Assembly: GCA_014529385.2 (NCBI GenBank)
Contig: CM043942.1
Location: 9,054,001 to 9,118,000 of the forward strand
Direction of reading: 5' to 3'
DNA from: Adiantum capillus-veneris
Taxonomy: Eukaryota; Streptophyta; Polypodiopsida; Polypodiales; Pteridaceae
DNA: 64,000 nucleotides
Shown: positions 11,615 to 23,472 of the stretch, in pieces
Position numbering within the stretch: position 1 is the stretch's first letter
Layout of the letters: every line of letters begins with the position of its first letter
Program-made: the position numbers and the translations under genes
Notes under the pieces: model-generated
Databases searched by the model: none
What the model saw: only the letters and a program-made list of their open reading frames with translations
What the model was told of the DNA's origin: nothing

Positions 11615-12088
11615 TTAGAACTGCAAGTAGACATGGTTTTTAGACCAGTCATGCACCATTTTTGCTTCCCTCATGAAAGGACGTCCTAAGATCATCTCCG
11701 ATGCCATAGTGTGTTTGGATAAATCCATAACAATGAAGGTAATCCTTATTTTATGTCCAAAGACCTTGATCTTGAGATCTTCCAGCATCCCAATAGGTTT
11801 AACAATAGACCCATTGGCCATCTTCACTACTATGGTTGTGGTCGCAAGGTGAGGTCTTCCCATAGTTTCCCAGCAATTTTTAGTCACAATGCCAACCCTA
11901 GCGCCACCATCAAGGATTCCCTTCACAGTTAATCCCTTAGTAGTGATTGGTATGGTCGCATTGGATTCATCACCCTCAAAGTATTGTCCCAACTTGTTAA
12001 CAGGTATTTCTATAACAAGGTTCTCATCTAGGTTGGGTTGTGGATCTAAGTGTTCCTCCTCTGTTGGCATCTCCCCAGCTCCATCCAT
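11615..12088 (-). pseudogene. gypsy2 aspartic protease
   Basis: The 157-residue frame has VKGILDGGARVGIVTKNC (D60-G61-G62) as the active-site loop and EMILGRPFMR near its end, the second conserved element of retropepsins. The triad is D-G-G in place of D-S/T-G. gypsy3 at 56 kb has the same D-G-G triad, so it may be a lineage feature. Flanking stops make it non-functional as a polyprotein. Confidence 0.78.
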
Positions 12089-12222
12089 CTGTGAAAATTG
12101 TGGTAGCCCAAACTTTAGTTCTCCATTGAGGAAGGCTCAAAGAGCTGAGACTACTTTATATAGTTTGGACATGATGGTGGTTCTAACTTCTGAAGACATG
12201 AAATCCATCAATTTGGCAATGT

Positions 12223-12672
12223 TTAATGGCACCTTTTGGACTTCAGTCCCTGGACGTGGGGAAGATGGGATCTCCATTCTTCGATAGGATCAAGCAGTCC
12301 CTCTGTAAACATTTCCATCAAGAAGTGAGTACGCCCACTTTCCCATGACTTTAAGTCACTTTCTTCTTGGATGACACTAGGTATGGCTAAGGGTCTATGG
12401 TCTTGGTGAGGTTGTTGTTGCGTAGGGAACACGGTGTCTGTAATCTGGATCTACCTAGGTGTTGGTTCTAGATCCCTTTGGGTATCTTCTACCAAACTCC
12501 TTAATTGCTTGACTCGATTAATCTCCTCTGTAGGATTTGGATAAGTTCCTATCTTCTTCTTGGATCCTTGCCATTGTGGCTCATGAAGATCTTCCTTGTT
12601 GGTTTCTATCTTAGTGGTCCTTTTGGTCTCCATGGTTTCACCTGAATCAGAATCCTCTTCAGCGTCATTCAT
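12223..12672 (-). pseudogene. gypsy2 gag-protease linker fragments
   Basis: Two short frames (12223-12432 and 12451-12672) rich in charged residues lie between the gag zinc knuckles and the protease. They are collinear with the rest of the element. I recognise no domain in them. Confidence 0.4.
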
Positions 12673-12832
12673 ACATACGGGGTCGTCACCAATCCCTATG
12701 TTGGTCTTTGAACTGGGGTCTGACTTCGCTGCTTTTTGCGATCTCTTCCTTCGTGTTTTCTTCTTTTTCTAAGATTGGGCAATTGATGCCGTGTCTCTTT
12801 CCTCAAAATATAATTTTGTTTTGGAGCATCGA

Positions 12833-14377
12833 TCATGTGAGTACGTTTACTGGTACCACATGTGTACTTTGTGATGGCTCCTCGGTAAATTCAATCAATT
12901 TTAATGGCGTGATATTTGGTGCATTTGGATTATTTGGAAATTGGGCAATCAAATGATCTATGCCACATCTATTACACATGTGTATCGGCATTGTAGACGT
13001 GCTTGCTTGATTGGTTTGCATTAGTGTGGCATTCTTTTGTAGCCTAATAGGACACTCGACTACACGATGTGGGCCTCCACACTCGTAGCATTGAAGAGGT
13101 GGTCTCTTAGCAGTGTAATTGATATTTTGGCCTCTTGCCACAAGAGTAGCTACTTGATATACATGTTTGACTTGTCCCCAATAGTCCTCCATGTAGTATT
13201 GTGGACTTTCTTCAAGCACATCCATTCCATAGGCAATATTAGGATCTATATCTTCCTCACAACCTTCCAAACAAACAATAAATGACTCACAATCCACTTG
13301 ATTCACAGAAGTGATTCTCGGATGTGGTGGTTGCGGTCCTAGCACTGAAGGCGGTAAGGGTGTTGTTTGAACAACATTTTGGGGCCTAGGTACCATGTGT
13401 TGTGTTGTTTGTTCAAGAGGTGGGGCCGACATCAATGAAGGCACTCGAGGTGTGTCTGTCCATGCTAAGGTTGGTCTATTGGCCATCGCGCGCTTAAATA
13501 CTATGCAATCCTTAGCTTGATGACCATACCTTCCACAAGCATTGAATTTCACTCTAAAAGTAGGGCATTCACTGGTACTATGCGGTCCATAGCATACTGA
13601 GCACCATTGTTGCTCCCTTCTTGGATACATATGATTGTTCTGCGGAGCACGATTGTCTCTAAGACTCTCTTGAATAGCCTTGGTGAGATCTGCTAAAGTC
13701 ATCTCAGATATCTTTGGCTCCTTAGCAATAGGCTTTAGGGTCATTGGCTGATGCCCCGATGCTTGTGAGCTAATAGATTTAGACTCAACAGACACTCTTT
13801 CTCCTTGAATCATTAAATTATCCTCCAATTGGATCTCATTGGTGGTGACTGCTTCCCAAGTGGTGATACCTCTAATGACTAAGCCATTGTAGATATCCTC
13901 ATGTCGTAATCCCCTAATGAATCTATCAAGCAATTGGTTATTGTTGAAGCAATCATTTGGATTACATCGAGAATTCAAATGCTTCAAGCGACTAATAAAG
14001 TATCTCACCGACTCCTTCCTCTCCTTGGGCTTTCTGGAGCTAAGAGGCTACACCCCAAAGTACTCCCTCTCGTGGTATTCTTTTAAGAACACTCTCCTAA
14101 GAGTAGGGTAAATCGTTTTTTCTTCCACCCTTAGGGTTCTATTCCAATCCCCAGCCTTTCCACTTAAGGTTAGGCTTAAAGAATTGCTCTTATGTAGGTC
14201 ATTGTGTTCTCCTAGAGAATCGCATATTTGTTCAAACACTTCGATATGCTTTCTCACATCCCCGTCTCCACTAAATTTTTGTGTGAGCTTGGCTATTTGT
14301 ACTGCCTTACTTCTAGGCTCTCTATCAGGCGCGTTACATAGATCGATCAATAGCTTGAGCAAATGTCGCCAAGTCAC
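12833..14377 (-). pseudogene. gypsy2 gag with zinc knuckles
   Basis: The upstream part (14048-14377) has a capsid-type retrotransposon gag pattern (KLTQKFSGDGDVRKHIEVFE, LSLTLSGKAGDW). A stop at about 14048 separates it from the 391-codon frame, which continues with YFISRLKHLNSRC and FIRGLRHEDIYNGL. Cys-rich nucleic-acid-binding motifs follow: CSVCYGPHSTSEC, CGRYGHQAKDC, CYECGGPHRVVEC and CNRCGIDH. Several knuckles in one gag is unusual. The frame ends at 12833. Confidence 0.78.
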
Positions 14378-15092
14378 CTAAGTGAGCAGGCACCTTGGGT
14401 TGAGGTGCTCCAGAGACTACATGTGGAGTAGGTATTGGCATCGAGCTTGGCGCATAGGAAGCCCTTGGGTTCCACGTTGGGTACGATGTTGTGCCATGTG
14501 GTGGCCCAAAGTTCATATGTGTGGCCCTAGGCATAGCAGACGTCGGATGTGACATGCTAATGCTAGCCTGTATAGTCCCATGGAAATAAGAACTTGGGTA
14601 TTGTGGTTTTGGAGCATAGGTTGTTGAAACAATGGGAGGAGTAGAGACTACATGAGTACGAGGACCCATGGGTGTATACGATTGGTACACACTTGTAGGT
14701 ACTGTTGCAGGCATTGGGATACCATGTATCGGTGCTTTACTAACAAATCAGGTCCATGGCATGTTTCTTGGCATGCCCATCATTGGGGTAGGCATGGTAG
14801 CCGTGGTGTCATCAAGGGAAAGATGAGCTAGACTTGGAAAGGTGAAGCTATCACTTGTGGGCTCAGATTGCATTGAGACCCTTGGCGAAACAACATATGG
14901 AGGATCCATCGGACTTACCGAGGGAGTCTCCATTTGCGATAAGTTCGGTTGTTTAGCCTTCCCTATATCCAAGAATCTCATGAGACCCGTTGAAGGCATG
15001 TTGATCCCCTTGTTCTGTCTCTCTAACTCAATCACCCTATGGATGACCTCACAAACTCTTTGTTGTTGATCCTCCACACTAGTAGCGCCCAT
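14378..15092 (-). pseudogene. gypsy2 proline-rich gag segment
   Basis: Two frames (14334-14714 and 14748-15092), in one register apart from a break near 14735, encode a Pro/Ser/Thr/Tyr-rich low-complexity region (for example TSVYQSYTPMGPRT). It lies upstream of the capsid part. It has no recognised domain and is assigned to gag by position. Confidence 0.5.
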
Positions 15093-15205
15093 TGTGGATT
15101 GTAGGACATCTAACTAACCCACGTGATAGGTGTGACCTGTGTATAGGTCAGTCAGAGTTTTCGTTTGTAGTTCATACTCCCAGTTCTCATTTAGGAACAC
15201 TCCAT

Positions 15206-15873
15206 CTAGGATTGAGGTTCTAGGGGTGTCCTTTGAGCTAGATGCAATGTTACTAAGTCAAGAGCACTCAATTGCTCTCTTAGCAAGGATATTGACATAG
15301 GGGCTTTCGCTTTTAACTCTCTTCGTTGCTCCGCCTTACGTAAGCTCTCGACTCCCTTTTCTCTCGCTGCAAGGATATATCGCTCAACCTCTTGCACTTC
15401 TTCAAGGATTCTACCATCGGGTAATATGACCTCGGAGGGAAATAACTCTGAAGAGTCAGGAGTTGCAGTGAATGAAGTATTCACGTGCACATTCTCTAGG
15501 GTATAGGATCTACGTTGGTCACGAATGGAGAATTTACTTCCCCACCCCCCTCATTTACATCATTAGCTCCATGTTCGGAGCGAGTGGCTCTACTAAAGGT
15601 TTCCTTCAGGCGGCTAAGCACGCTCGGCCCGAACCGCGGGCCCATGGAATGCATATGTTAGCTTGAACTATCGGGATTAGGCATTGGAAAACCCTCCATG
15701 GCGTCGTAGTCAGAGGAAGAGTCACTAGCCGCTATGTTCGGGTCTTGGTTTGTACTACCTTGGGTCCCCGACGAGGGCCCAAAACCTAAAGTAGGTGGAT
15801 ATTGAGAACTCGTGTAAGTCAAAATTCTCTCTAGTTGCTCCGTCTCTAGCATATGACCAGAGCGCACACGCAT
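15206..15873 (-). pseudogene. gypsy2 gag N-terminal fragments
   Basis: Short frames at 15206-15490 and 15658-15873 precede the proline-rich segment. The first is charged and helix-like (VERYILAAREKGVESLRKAE); the second opens MRVRSGHMLETEQLERIL and may hold the gag start. They are in different frames, so at least one frameshift separates them. Confidence 0.45.
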
Positions 15874-16652
15874 GTGCCTTTGGCACCCTACAAGCGTCAG
15901 CGAATAACCTCGAAGGTTAACCGCTTACCTTTTTAAGCGTCCGTTTTCACTCGTGTTTTTTACGTTTTTAATGTTTGACTTTTTTAATTAAAGTGTGTGA
16001 TAGCTCGAAATGAGCGTATCACTTAGAGGGTCGTTGTGTGCTTTACAACACAATTTTCGGGCATCTGAAGTTCCGTTGGTCCTCAAAAAATCGATTTTTA
16101 GCTACGAGTGAAACTAAAATTCGTAATTTTAAAAGGCGACTGAGGTCTCGGCCTGAGCGTGAGCTTGGGCTTGGGTCTGGGAGATATTCCCGATCCCGGT
16201 CCTACCTTTAACTTTTCTATTTTTTGTATATATATTTATTTATTTATTTTTATTTTTATTTTTTAAGGATAAGGTCGCCGCGGCCTGCGCGAGAGCACAC
16301 ACACACACTCTATCTACCTACTTCTAACTAATACACCTATTGTTACACACTAACACACTCTATTAGCTCTCACAGATCTACTTCCTACTTACTGTGCACA
16401 GAAAACTAACAACCTTAATACACAAAGAATAAATAGAGTACCTTTGAAAACCCCATTAACAAAGAAAACTAACAACCTTAATACACAAAGAATAAACACA
16501 GTACCTTTGAAAACTCCATTAACAAAAAAAATACACAGTACAACACAAAATCCTGCTTCTCAACACACACACCCTCCTTCCTTACCTTTCCTACAATTGA
16601 AATTACACCACAAAAGAAGCACAGAGTGCCATTCAAGCTTAGTGTATGACAT
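15874..16652 (-). other. gypsy2 5' leader, AT-rich low-complexity
   Basis: This is non-coding sequence between the primer site and gag. It contains T/A-rich runs near 16214-16265 and a direct repeat, present at 16443-16480 and again at 16500-16535, of a stretch around CCTTTGAAAACYCCATTAAC. No gene is seen. Confidence 0.5.
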
Positions 16653-16670
16653 TCCCAGGCAACGGCGCCA
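16653..16670 (-). promoter_or_regulatory. Primer-binding site for tRNA-Asp (gypsy2)
   Basis: The minus strand reads TGGCGCCGTTGCCTGGGA, matching the complement of the plant Asp-tRNA 3' end with one mismatch. It lies four bases after the 5' LTR. It distinguishes this family from the iMet-primed elements in the window. Confidence 0.85.
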
Positions 16671-16674
16671 AAAA

Positions 16675-17252
16675 TGTGTACGTATGTTGCATGTGTCAAT
16701 GCAAGGAACTTGCCAATACACCGCGTGCGAGCCACAAATGGCTCCAAGCACACAACAAGCCTAAACTAGTAAGCTCAAAGATGACGATGGTGTGTCACTC
16801 ACCGCTCTACGCTTGCTTCGTGGAGGATGCCTCGCCGCGAAGAAGAGGGAGACGCCGCTACGCCGTGCTCAACCGCCTCGCCGCCTTCGTGCCGCGCAAT
16901 GCTCGATCGCTCTCTCTCTCTCTCTCTCTCTCTCTCACGCATACACACACACACAAGGAGATGAAGAAGAAGAAGATGGACATGGAACAAGAGCACTCTT
17001 CAATTGCACAAATGAGAGAATGAGTGAATTTTAGGTTTAGTTGACATTTACATGAGCTCGCCCCATTCACACTTGGGTGCCCATGCTTAACCAACTAATC
17101 CCTTGAATATTCCAGTTAGAGTGCGCCTCTCATCGGCGATCACTCTTACCCTTTTCCTATTGGACCGACAAGCCCAGTACCTAACTCTACCAAGTAAATA
17201 ATACAACGTCCGTCGTAGGTGATATGGTGTCCGTGAGACATGAGGGTTAACA
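16675..17252 (-). repeat. 5' LTR of gypsy2 (578 bp)
   Basis: On the minus strand it begins TGTTAACCCTCATG and ends ACGTACACA. A homologous LTR on the plus strand occupies 40880-41484. It contains an expandable CT tract (16911-16936 here, 41201-41257 in the other copy). The right boundary is supported by the TG terminus and by divergence from the other copy beyond it. Confidence 0.85.
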
Positions 17253-17507
17253 CTCTCTTTCTTTTTGTTTATGTAAGTGAACCTCATTGTATGCACCAAA
17301 CAAAAAAAAACGCCATGGTAGGATTAAGCAATGCAGATGGGGAGGTTAGGTCTCATTATATTGGTGGAGTGTCATAAATTCTGAGAAAATAGTAGTAAAA
17401 ATATATCAAAAATTTGCGGTTGGAAATGCTTATGTACGATAGGATTCCAACTTTGGATTGATGGTTTTGTTCATCGCCCTACCAAATCTAGCTCTTATGA
17501 GTGAGAC

Positions 17508-17546
<39 letters not shown>

Positions 17547-17733
17547 GGGTTACGAGTCTTGATTGACCTTGGTGGTCATGGCTATGAGTTATTTGAAGTG
17601 ATAACTAAGCCCCATTCTTGGTCACACAAAAAAAAAGCATTAAATGAATAACTATGTCTGCCGTTTGTAATTATTTTGATTTTGGCATGGTTGTGAAGCT
17701 CAAGGCATAAATGGGAGGTTGAATGAATAACTC
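17253..17733. other. Intergenic, no gene; GA microsatellite at 17513-17543
   Basis: The stretch between gypsy2 and the L1 element is AT-rich with no credible ORF. A (GA) tract lies at 17513-17543. A small hairpin (AGGTTGA and TCAACCT) lies near 17716-17738, just left of the L1 insertion site. Confidence 0.5.
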
Positions 17734-18282
17734 AACCTTGCATTTTTTTTATAAAAAAAATTCCATAAAGGGCGCGAGAAATTATATTAGAAAGATCAAA
17801 ATTACATTGGACACCACTGACTCGATGGGTAGACTTGCCTTTAACTCCATAATTACAAAAAGGGGGCTTGACACAAAATACTTCCACCATGCAGTCACAT
17901 CATGCAGGGACCCACTCAGTTGGAGTTTGCACAAGGATGAGAGCCCGGAAGATCACTTATCACATCCTGGATAAGGGCGATGAGTCACAGCCCATTAGCA
18001 TGTTGTCTTATGAGCTTCTCCCCTTCCATGCGGCTTTCATCCATCATTCGCTGAAGATGTGTATAAGATCCATCCAGCAGAGTTTCATGTTGTTTGTTAA
18101 GATTAGCGCTTTTGTAGTACCTCATGCAGTCCATTAGTATTTTGTGATTTGCTTCATAAATTCTGCATTGCTCTAGCTTTAGCCGGTTCACCTACAGAGA
18201 GAAATGGGCAAAAATAGGCTTTCAAACTTTTAGTCTGGTAAGAACTGTTAAATAGCCTGTCATTCCTATCCACCCAGATAAT

Positions 18283-20560
18283 CTAGAAGAATTCCCCCCT
18301 TATTTTATTCCACATAGCAGAAAATATTGAGACTGAGTCTCCAAGAAATAGTTGTTTCCAACTCGGGGGGAACCCGACACATTTCACAAGTGGAGAAAGA
18401 ATAGCAAGGCTTTTATGGCAGTTCATAAACAAATGTGGTAGGTCCTCCTCATCAACTTGACACCGTGTGCATATTCCATCACCTAACCCAACAACTTTCA
18501 TTTTGTGGCCAGTCCACAGGGCTTTATGTAAGATAAGCCATAAAAGAAATGAGTGTTTAGTTGGAATGCCTTAATTCCAGATGGTCCGAAATTTAAAACA
18601 CCACTGTCTGCGATCCAAGGACACCCTCCACTTTCGGTTAAGGGTTACATGAAGCGGTTCCTGTAGTGCTAGAGGAAGGTTAGGTGGGTTTGCAAAAGAA
18701 CTACCACCTGCCCAATGTATTGCCCGATGAGATTGGGGGTAGGAGCTAGAGAGCGTCGAGGCTAGTTCCTGTGGGAATGATTTTGTCCGTGAGGTTAACA
18801 GAGTTAATTCCCAAGGTAGTAGGTGATGTCTGACGAGCAGCTCAGAGTGGGTAAGCCACCTGTGCTCTTCCTTATGCCACAGATTTGTCCATGATCGAAT
18901 GCCTTTGTTGTGCAACTGTTTGGCTGTCCTCACCTGTCTGGGACCCAGGGCGAGAATGGGAGAAAGAGCCCACCACATAGATTCCATATATCTAAAGTGA
19001 TAACTGAATTTAGAGTTCCAATTTATTTGAAGATACCCTTTATACCTATTCCAGGCCTTCCAAAGGGACTTGAGGAGCTCGGATCCTTTGGCTTGGGATT
19101 CGAACGAACTAAAGAAAACCGTGACCCAAGGCAGGTTATCCCAACCTTTGGCCTCCTTTAGTTTGAATTTGCAGACATTACGGAGAAGCAGTGATGCCCA
19201 CTCCTCCTCATGCTGTTCAAGGGCTCTGATAATGAGTTTCGTTGCAAGCTTGTCAGTCCAAACTTTAAGTTTGTTAGGCCAAGCCCCCCTAGGTCCTTTG
19301 GGAGGCAGTAGACATCCCATTTAACCTTTGCCATTCCTTTCCTGAGTGGGTCTTCTGACCACAAAAAATTCCTACATATTTTGGTGACATCTTTTAAGTG
19401 GGAATCTGGGGGTCTCCAGCATGAGAAAAAAAACAGTACATAGCAGGAGATGTAGTGCTCGAGTACCATAGCTCTTCCTACTAAATAAGCTTGGAAACCC
19501 AGCCATCGGTTTAGCTTGGTAGAGAACTTTTCCTTAACCCATTGCCACCTTTGTAGCATAGTAACCTTAAAGCCGAAAGGAATACCTAGGAGTCTGAAGA
19601 TGACACCATCCTTCAGGTAAGAGCAACCCTGGCTTTCTACCCAGTCTAGGAGAGGGGATAGAGACGCTCTGATACCCATTTTCGAATGATTGATGCGTGA
19701 GCCTGAAGCTATACAAAACACATTCTTCCCAAATAGCTTGAAGGGAAGAGTCATCGTTGTGCAGAAGCCCATTCGTATAATTGTCAGCGAACTGGGAGAC
19801 ATTGTTGTTTGCCATTGGGAAGCGTAATATCTTTGAGTTGGCCAACTGCTATCTTCGATTTTACAAGCGAATTGAGAGAGTCAGCTGAGAAGGCGAATAG
19901 TAGGGGCGCTAGTGGACACCCTTGCCGAACTGATCTGTTTAGGGGAAAGGGTTCTAAGATAGAGTTATTAATTGCTACTCTGGCATGGGCATTCCCTAGT
20001 AGGGTTCTTACGAACTGGACTAGGGCAGGATCGAAACCCATCATGACCAGGCAATTGAGAAGAAATGCCTAGTCTGTCATAGGCTTTGTCAAAGTCAACT
20101 TTGACGAACACATAATCTTGCTCAGTCTCCTCTGCATATTCAATTCCTTCCCACATTGCAATGACTGCCTCCATAATCCTTATGCCCTTAATGAATCCTA
20201 TTTGCTCAGCGCACAGCCATTCCGAGAGGGCCAGGGAAATTCTCAAAGCTATGGCTTTGGCAAAGAGTTTATAGGCTGCATTGAGCATTGTGAGAGGTCG
20301 CCAGTTGGTGAGAATGTCCTTTGGCCCCTTCTTGTGGAGGAGTTTTATGATGCCCGTATTCAGTTGAGCTGGAAGCGCACCATACTTGACCGATTCCTCC
20401 CAGACTAGGACCAACACCGGGGCTAGAACTTCTTTAAATGTTTGGAAGAACTCGACAGGGAGACCATCAATGCCAGGGGTTTTCCTAGGTTTGAGGGAGT
20501 CGATCGCACGCTTGATCTCCCAAACCGATAGATTCGAGTCAAGTTGAGATTCCAGGTGGG
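18283..20560 (-). pseudogene. L1 ORF2 reverse transcriptase and C-terminal zinc region
   Basis: From the N-terminus, KPRKTPGIDGLPVEFFQTFK lies near 20480, then WRPLTMLNAAYKLFAKAI, EQIGFIKGIRIMEAV and FVKVDFDKAYDRL with the first catalytic Asp. A frameshift follows, then SVRQGCPLAPLLFAF at 19784-20044. The second active-site motif reads FADN (19780-19791) where F/Y-A-D-D is required, so the RT would be inactive. The tail at 18283-18501 has CTRCQVDEEDLPHLFMNC, the zinc-binding end common to plant L1 elements. At least three frame changes are present. Confidence 0.85.
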
Positions 20561-20643
20561 GGGGAATACCTTAGTCCTGCATTTACGGATTAGCTCCCTA
20601 GCAAGGAGACAACTTCATCAGGTTTTTCTTTAGGGCTAAATAG

Positions 20644-21849
20644 CTAGGAGAAGTGGTCTTTTGCTATTTCGAGATTCGCTACTTCGGTCGAGGCCTTGCC
20701 ATTGGGGACCTGGAGGAGGGGGACAACTTCCTTCTGGTGTTTTTTCCTGAGGCTTCGGAACATCTCTTTAGTTGGTTCATATGATTTGCCAACCCACCAA
20801 TCCCTAAAGAAAGCAGATGTGTGGAGAAGAGTAAGGTCTTCTTCCACTCTTAGTTGCTGCCTAAGCAGAGCAATTTTGTCCTGTATGTTGGAATCTATTG
20901 TGCCGCAAGATTCTAGTTCAATCAGTTCATTATAGATGCTATCTTTCCTCCTCCTTCTAATTTCCGTGACTTTTTTCCTTAGGTAGACTAGTGAGATTTG
21001 TGTAGAGGAGATGGATTCCTTCCAAGCTTTGGCCGGGGTGAGGCCTTTAGAGAAGGCTTGCACCCATATTGCCTTTACACTGGCTTGGACCTCGCCAAGT
21101 TGAAAGAGGGAGTTATCTGTGTGAAACCAATGGTTTCTGATTTTGTTGCTTTTGTCGTCCAGCGTGATGACCACTGAATAGTGATCTGAAGCGCATGAAG
21201 TGGTTCTAGGTTTCGCTTTCACTCTATTAAAATTGTTGGCAAGGGAAACACTACTGTAACACCTATCCAACCTAGCTTTCCTGGCGTTAGGGCCTGTGGA
21301 GTAATTTTGCCATGTGAATTCCCCAAGGTTGCCTGCATCCCAAAGGTTTAGGTGCGTTCTGAGTAATTCCCACTCCTGCAGTTCAGTCCCCGACAGGGTC
21401 TGTCCCTTAGATTGAAAACGGTCGTCCAATGATTCCACCATGTTAAAGTCCCCAACTAAAATAACTGGTCCACCAAGTGAACGCAGTTTCCTCCAGAGTT
21501 GAGCTCTATCTTTGACTGAGCCTCCAGCATAGACCGATACTAGCGTACATTGTATAGGGGACTCTATACGTACTGCTACCCAGTATTCACTGGTGAAGGA
21601 ATCCTGGAGGTGGACTTTCCAATCCTGAGGTATCCCTAGCACAGTACCCCCCGAGCCTTTGGAGTGGGAGGAAATGTGCCATTGGTGAAATTTAGAGACC
21701 ACCTGGAGCCTTTGGGTGAGTTCATCCCCCGTTGTCTTCACCTCTTGGAGCCCTATTACATCTACTAGGTAGTTAGCCAGCCATCCTCTTACTTTCCTGG
21801 CCTTGGAAGTGTCTGATAACCCTTTTACGTTCCATTGCAGCATTCTCAT
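20644..21849 (-). pseudogene. L1 ORF2 AP-type endonuclease domain
   Basis: The 401-residue frame begins MRMLQWNVKGLSD. It has the apurinic/apyrimidinic endonuclease signature: N7, E36 (IGLQEVK), Y107, D134-N136 (LVGDFNM) and the D222-H223 pair (CASDHYSVV). This domain nicks target DNA for target-primed reverse transcription. The endonuclease itself is uninterrupted; the frame ends at a stop at 20644 before the RT. Confidence 0.9.
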
Positions 21850-22079
21850 CGGATACTTCGACGGTCTTTGTGTTGCTTGCTCTGAGACCTCAGGGAGAGG
21901 TGGATAACTGATTGGTGTGTGCGCTTGTTGTCTTTTTGCACCTCCATAGGAGTAGGACCTACAGCTGCACCTTCGATTAGGTTAGGTGCCTCATTCTCCT
22001 TGCTGTGATCGGGATTAGTAGTGGTCTTATTGAGCTCAGTGACTGCCTCTAGGTCTGCCTTGTTGACCTGGATTTCTAG

Positions 22080-22764
22080 TCAGGTCTCATTGTCCAGCTC
22101 TTCATCTGAATCCTGCCCCACGGACTCAACCACCTCTGAGTCTTCCCACTGAGGCAAGGTGGACAACTTTGTTCCATTTGAAGAGGCACAACGGTGTGGT
22201 GAGCAGCAGCCACTGACCAGTGTTGAGAACCCTAAAAGCCATGTCTGCAGTCCTAAACACGAATACGTATTGATTCTTTGGGAGAGCTTGGATAGTCTCG
22301 AATTCAGCCCCGATGGCCCCCCATTGGTTTCGAATCCAACCCCTAAGGACCTCAGCCGATGGTCTAGGGCTAGCCAGTAAGCCAATGAGGGCTCTATTCT
22401 CAAGATCTTTCCGAGTTTGACGAATCTGAATAGCAGGCAATTTAACAGTAGGCTTACCGCCTGGAGCTTGGTGAGAGCTTCCTGCAGGAGAGCCACCGCT
22501 TCCTCCTGGTTGAGAGACTGAGGCAGCCAACAGGGGCGGCTGGAGAGGCAGAGCCCTCAATAGGCCCATGATGTACCCCTGCCGATGGGAGGGGAGGGGG
22601 GAGCTATGTGTAGCACCCGACGCCATGTCGAAGGAGTCGCGCAGCCTCAATCTTGTCGATGCTGTTGTAGCCAGTAAGATGTTCGCCTCCGTGAAGAAAA
22701 GCTGCAATGGCAAGGCTATGGAGCGAATATGGGCTCTGGATGAAGCCACCAACTCATGTGCCAA
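22080..22764 (-). pseudogene. L1 ORF1 (DUF4283-like RNA-binding protein)
   Basis: The frame at 22126-22764 has a Gly/Pro/Ser-rich lead, then IQIRQTRKDLENRALIGLL and AEFETIQALPKNQYVFVF, the pattern of the DUF4283 domain of plant LINE ORF1 proteins. A frameshift near 22170 moves the acidic tail (LPQWEDSEVVESV) into the frame that ends at 22080. The start is uncertain: the first Met is at 22764, and another at about codon 46 (MASGATHSS) is also plausible. Its role would be RNA binding and nuclear import of the LINE particle. Confidence 0.75.
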
Positions 22765-23012
22765 GGTCGGCTGGTGAGTTAATTTGTACCAAGGAATGAT
22801 GAGGGAGGCTGCCCAATGCCCATATATTAGGCGGCCTCAAATCTGGGCGAAAGGAAGGTGAGATGACCGGTGAGGTCATCTCCCCTTAGGTTGAGTAAAG
22901 CTCGACAAGACAGGGCACGTCAGTTCCTGCTCACGCCATGGCTAGGGTTTTCTCATCAAAGAGAACATCTTCCCTTCAAAGAGAACATCTTTCAATGTTG
23001 TTCTTGTTTATG
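22765..23012 (-). other. L1 5' UTR
   Basis: This non-coding leader ends at the right target-site duplication. It contains a 23-bp tandem repeat around TCAAAGAGAACATCTT at about 22957-22992, possibly part of an internal promoter. That role is an inference. Confidence 0.5.
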
Positions 23013-23205
23013 AACCTTGCATTACCATGCAACATGCTTAATTATTCATTTAATGCTCTGTTTGGGCATAATTATGTATAAGGGATAAGTAAGCCTAGAG
23101 CGACCACCACCTATAAGCAATGTAATGTAATGGATTTTCCTTTGCATGAGGACTCTCTTGTAACATGTGACATCATGGATCTAGTGTAATACATGACATC
23201 ACAGA

Positions 23206-23207
<2 letters not shown>

Positions 23208-23276
<69 letters not shown>
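23208..23276. repeat. Compound (TG)n(AG)n microsatellite
   Basis: The plus strand has about 20 TG units followed by about 14 AG units. Short reading frames across it on either strand are artefacts of the repeat. Confidence 0.95.
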
Positions 23277-23280
<4 letters not shown>

Positions 23281-23443
23281 GGAAGTTGAAGTTGGAATTG
23301 GACATCATAGAACTAGATATAAGGGTTGGCGTTGCTCACCCTCGTCGATATGTGACACGGGTGAGACTCAAGGGATCGACGGCGGAGAATGGATCCACCG
23401 TTGATCCCATCTGGGCCATGCAAAAAGGTTTCCCTCGGGTATT

Positions 23444-23468
23444 CCCCCCCCCCCCCCCCCCCCCCCCC
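23444..23468. repeat. Poly-C tract (25 nt)
   Basis: An uninterrupted run of C on the plus strand lies inside the inverted-repeat element. Run length in assemblies of such tracts is unreliable. Confidence 0.9.
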
Positions 23469-23472
23469 GCAT

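Larger units (their letters stand above)
8152..17252 (-). mobile_element. Second Ty3/Gypsy element (gypsy2), tRNA-Asp primed, 3' truncated and decayed
   Basis: In minus-strand order it has a 5' LTR (17252-16675), an Asp-tRNA primer site, a long gag region, protease, RT, RNase H and integrase. It ends abruptly inside the integrase at 8152, so the 3' LTR is absent. The Asp-tRNA primer site is typical of the Tat/Athila side of plant Gypsy elements and unlike the iMet site of elements A and B. Its reading frames are broken by many stops and frameshifts, more than in A or B, so it appears older. A second LTR of this family, with its polypurine tract, lies at 40867-41484 on the opposite strand. Confidence 0.88.
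17745..23012 (-). mobile_element. L1-type LINE with 11-bp target-site duplication (decayed)
   Basis: In minus-strand order it has a 5' UTR (23012-22765), an ORF1 with a DUF4283-like region, and an ORF2 with AP endonuclease, reverse transcriptase and a Cys/His tail. It ends in a short A run, seen as T at 17743-17750. The 11-bp direct repeat AACCTTGCATT lies at 17734-17744 and 23013-23023, exactly at the two expected ends. The element therefore appears full length at about 5.3 kb. ORF2 is broken into several frames and its RT motif is mutated. Confidence 0.85.

Noticed and set aside
17723-18191. Small ORFs at the left end of the L1 element as host genes
   Set aside because: They fall inside the LINE 3' region bounded by the A-tail and TSD.
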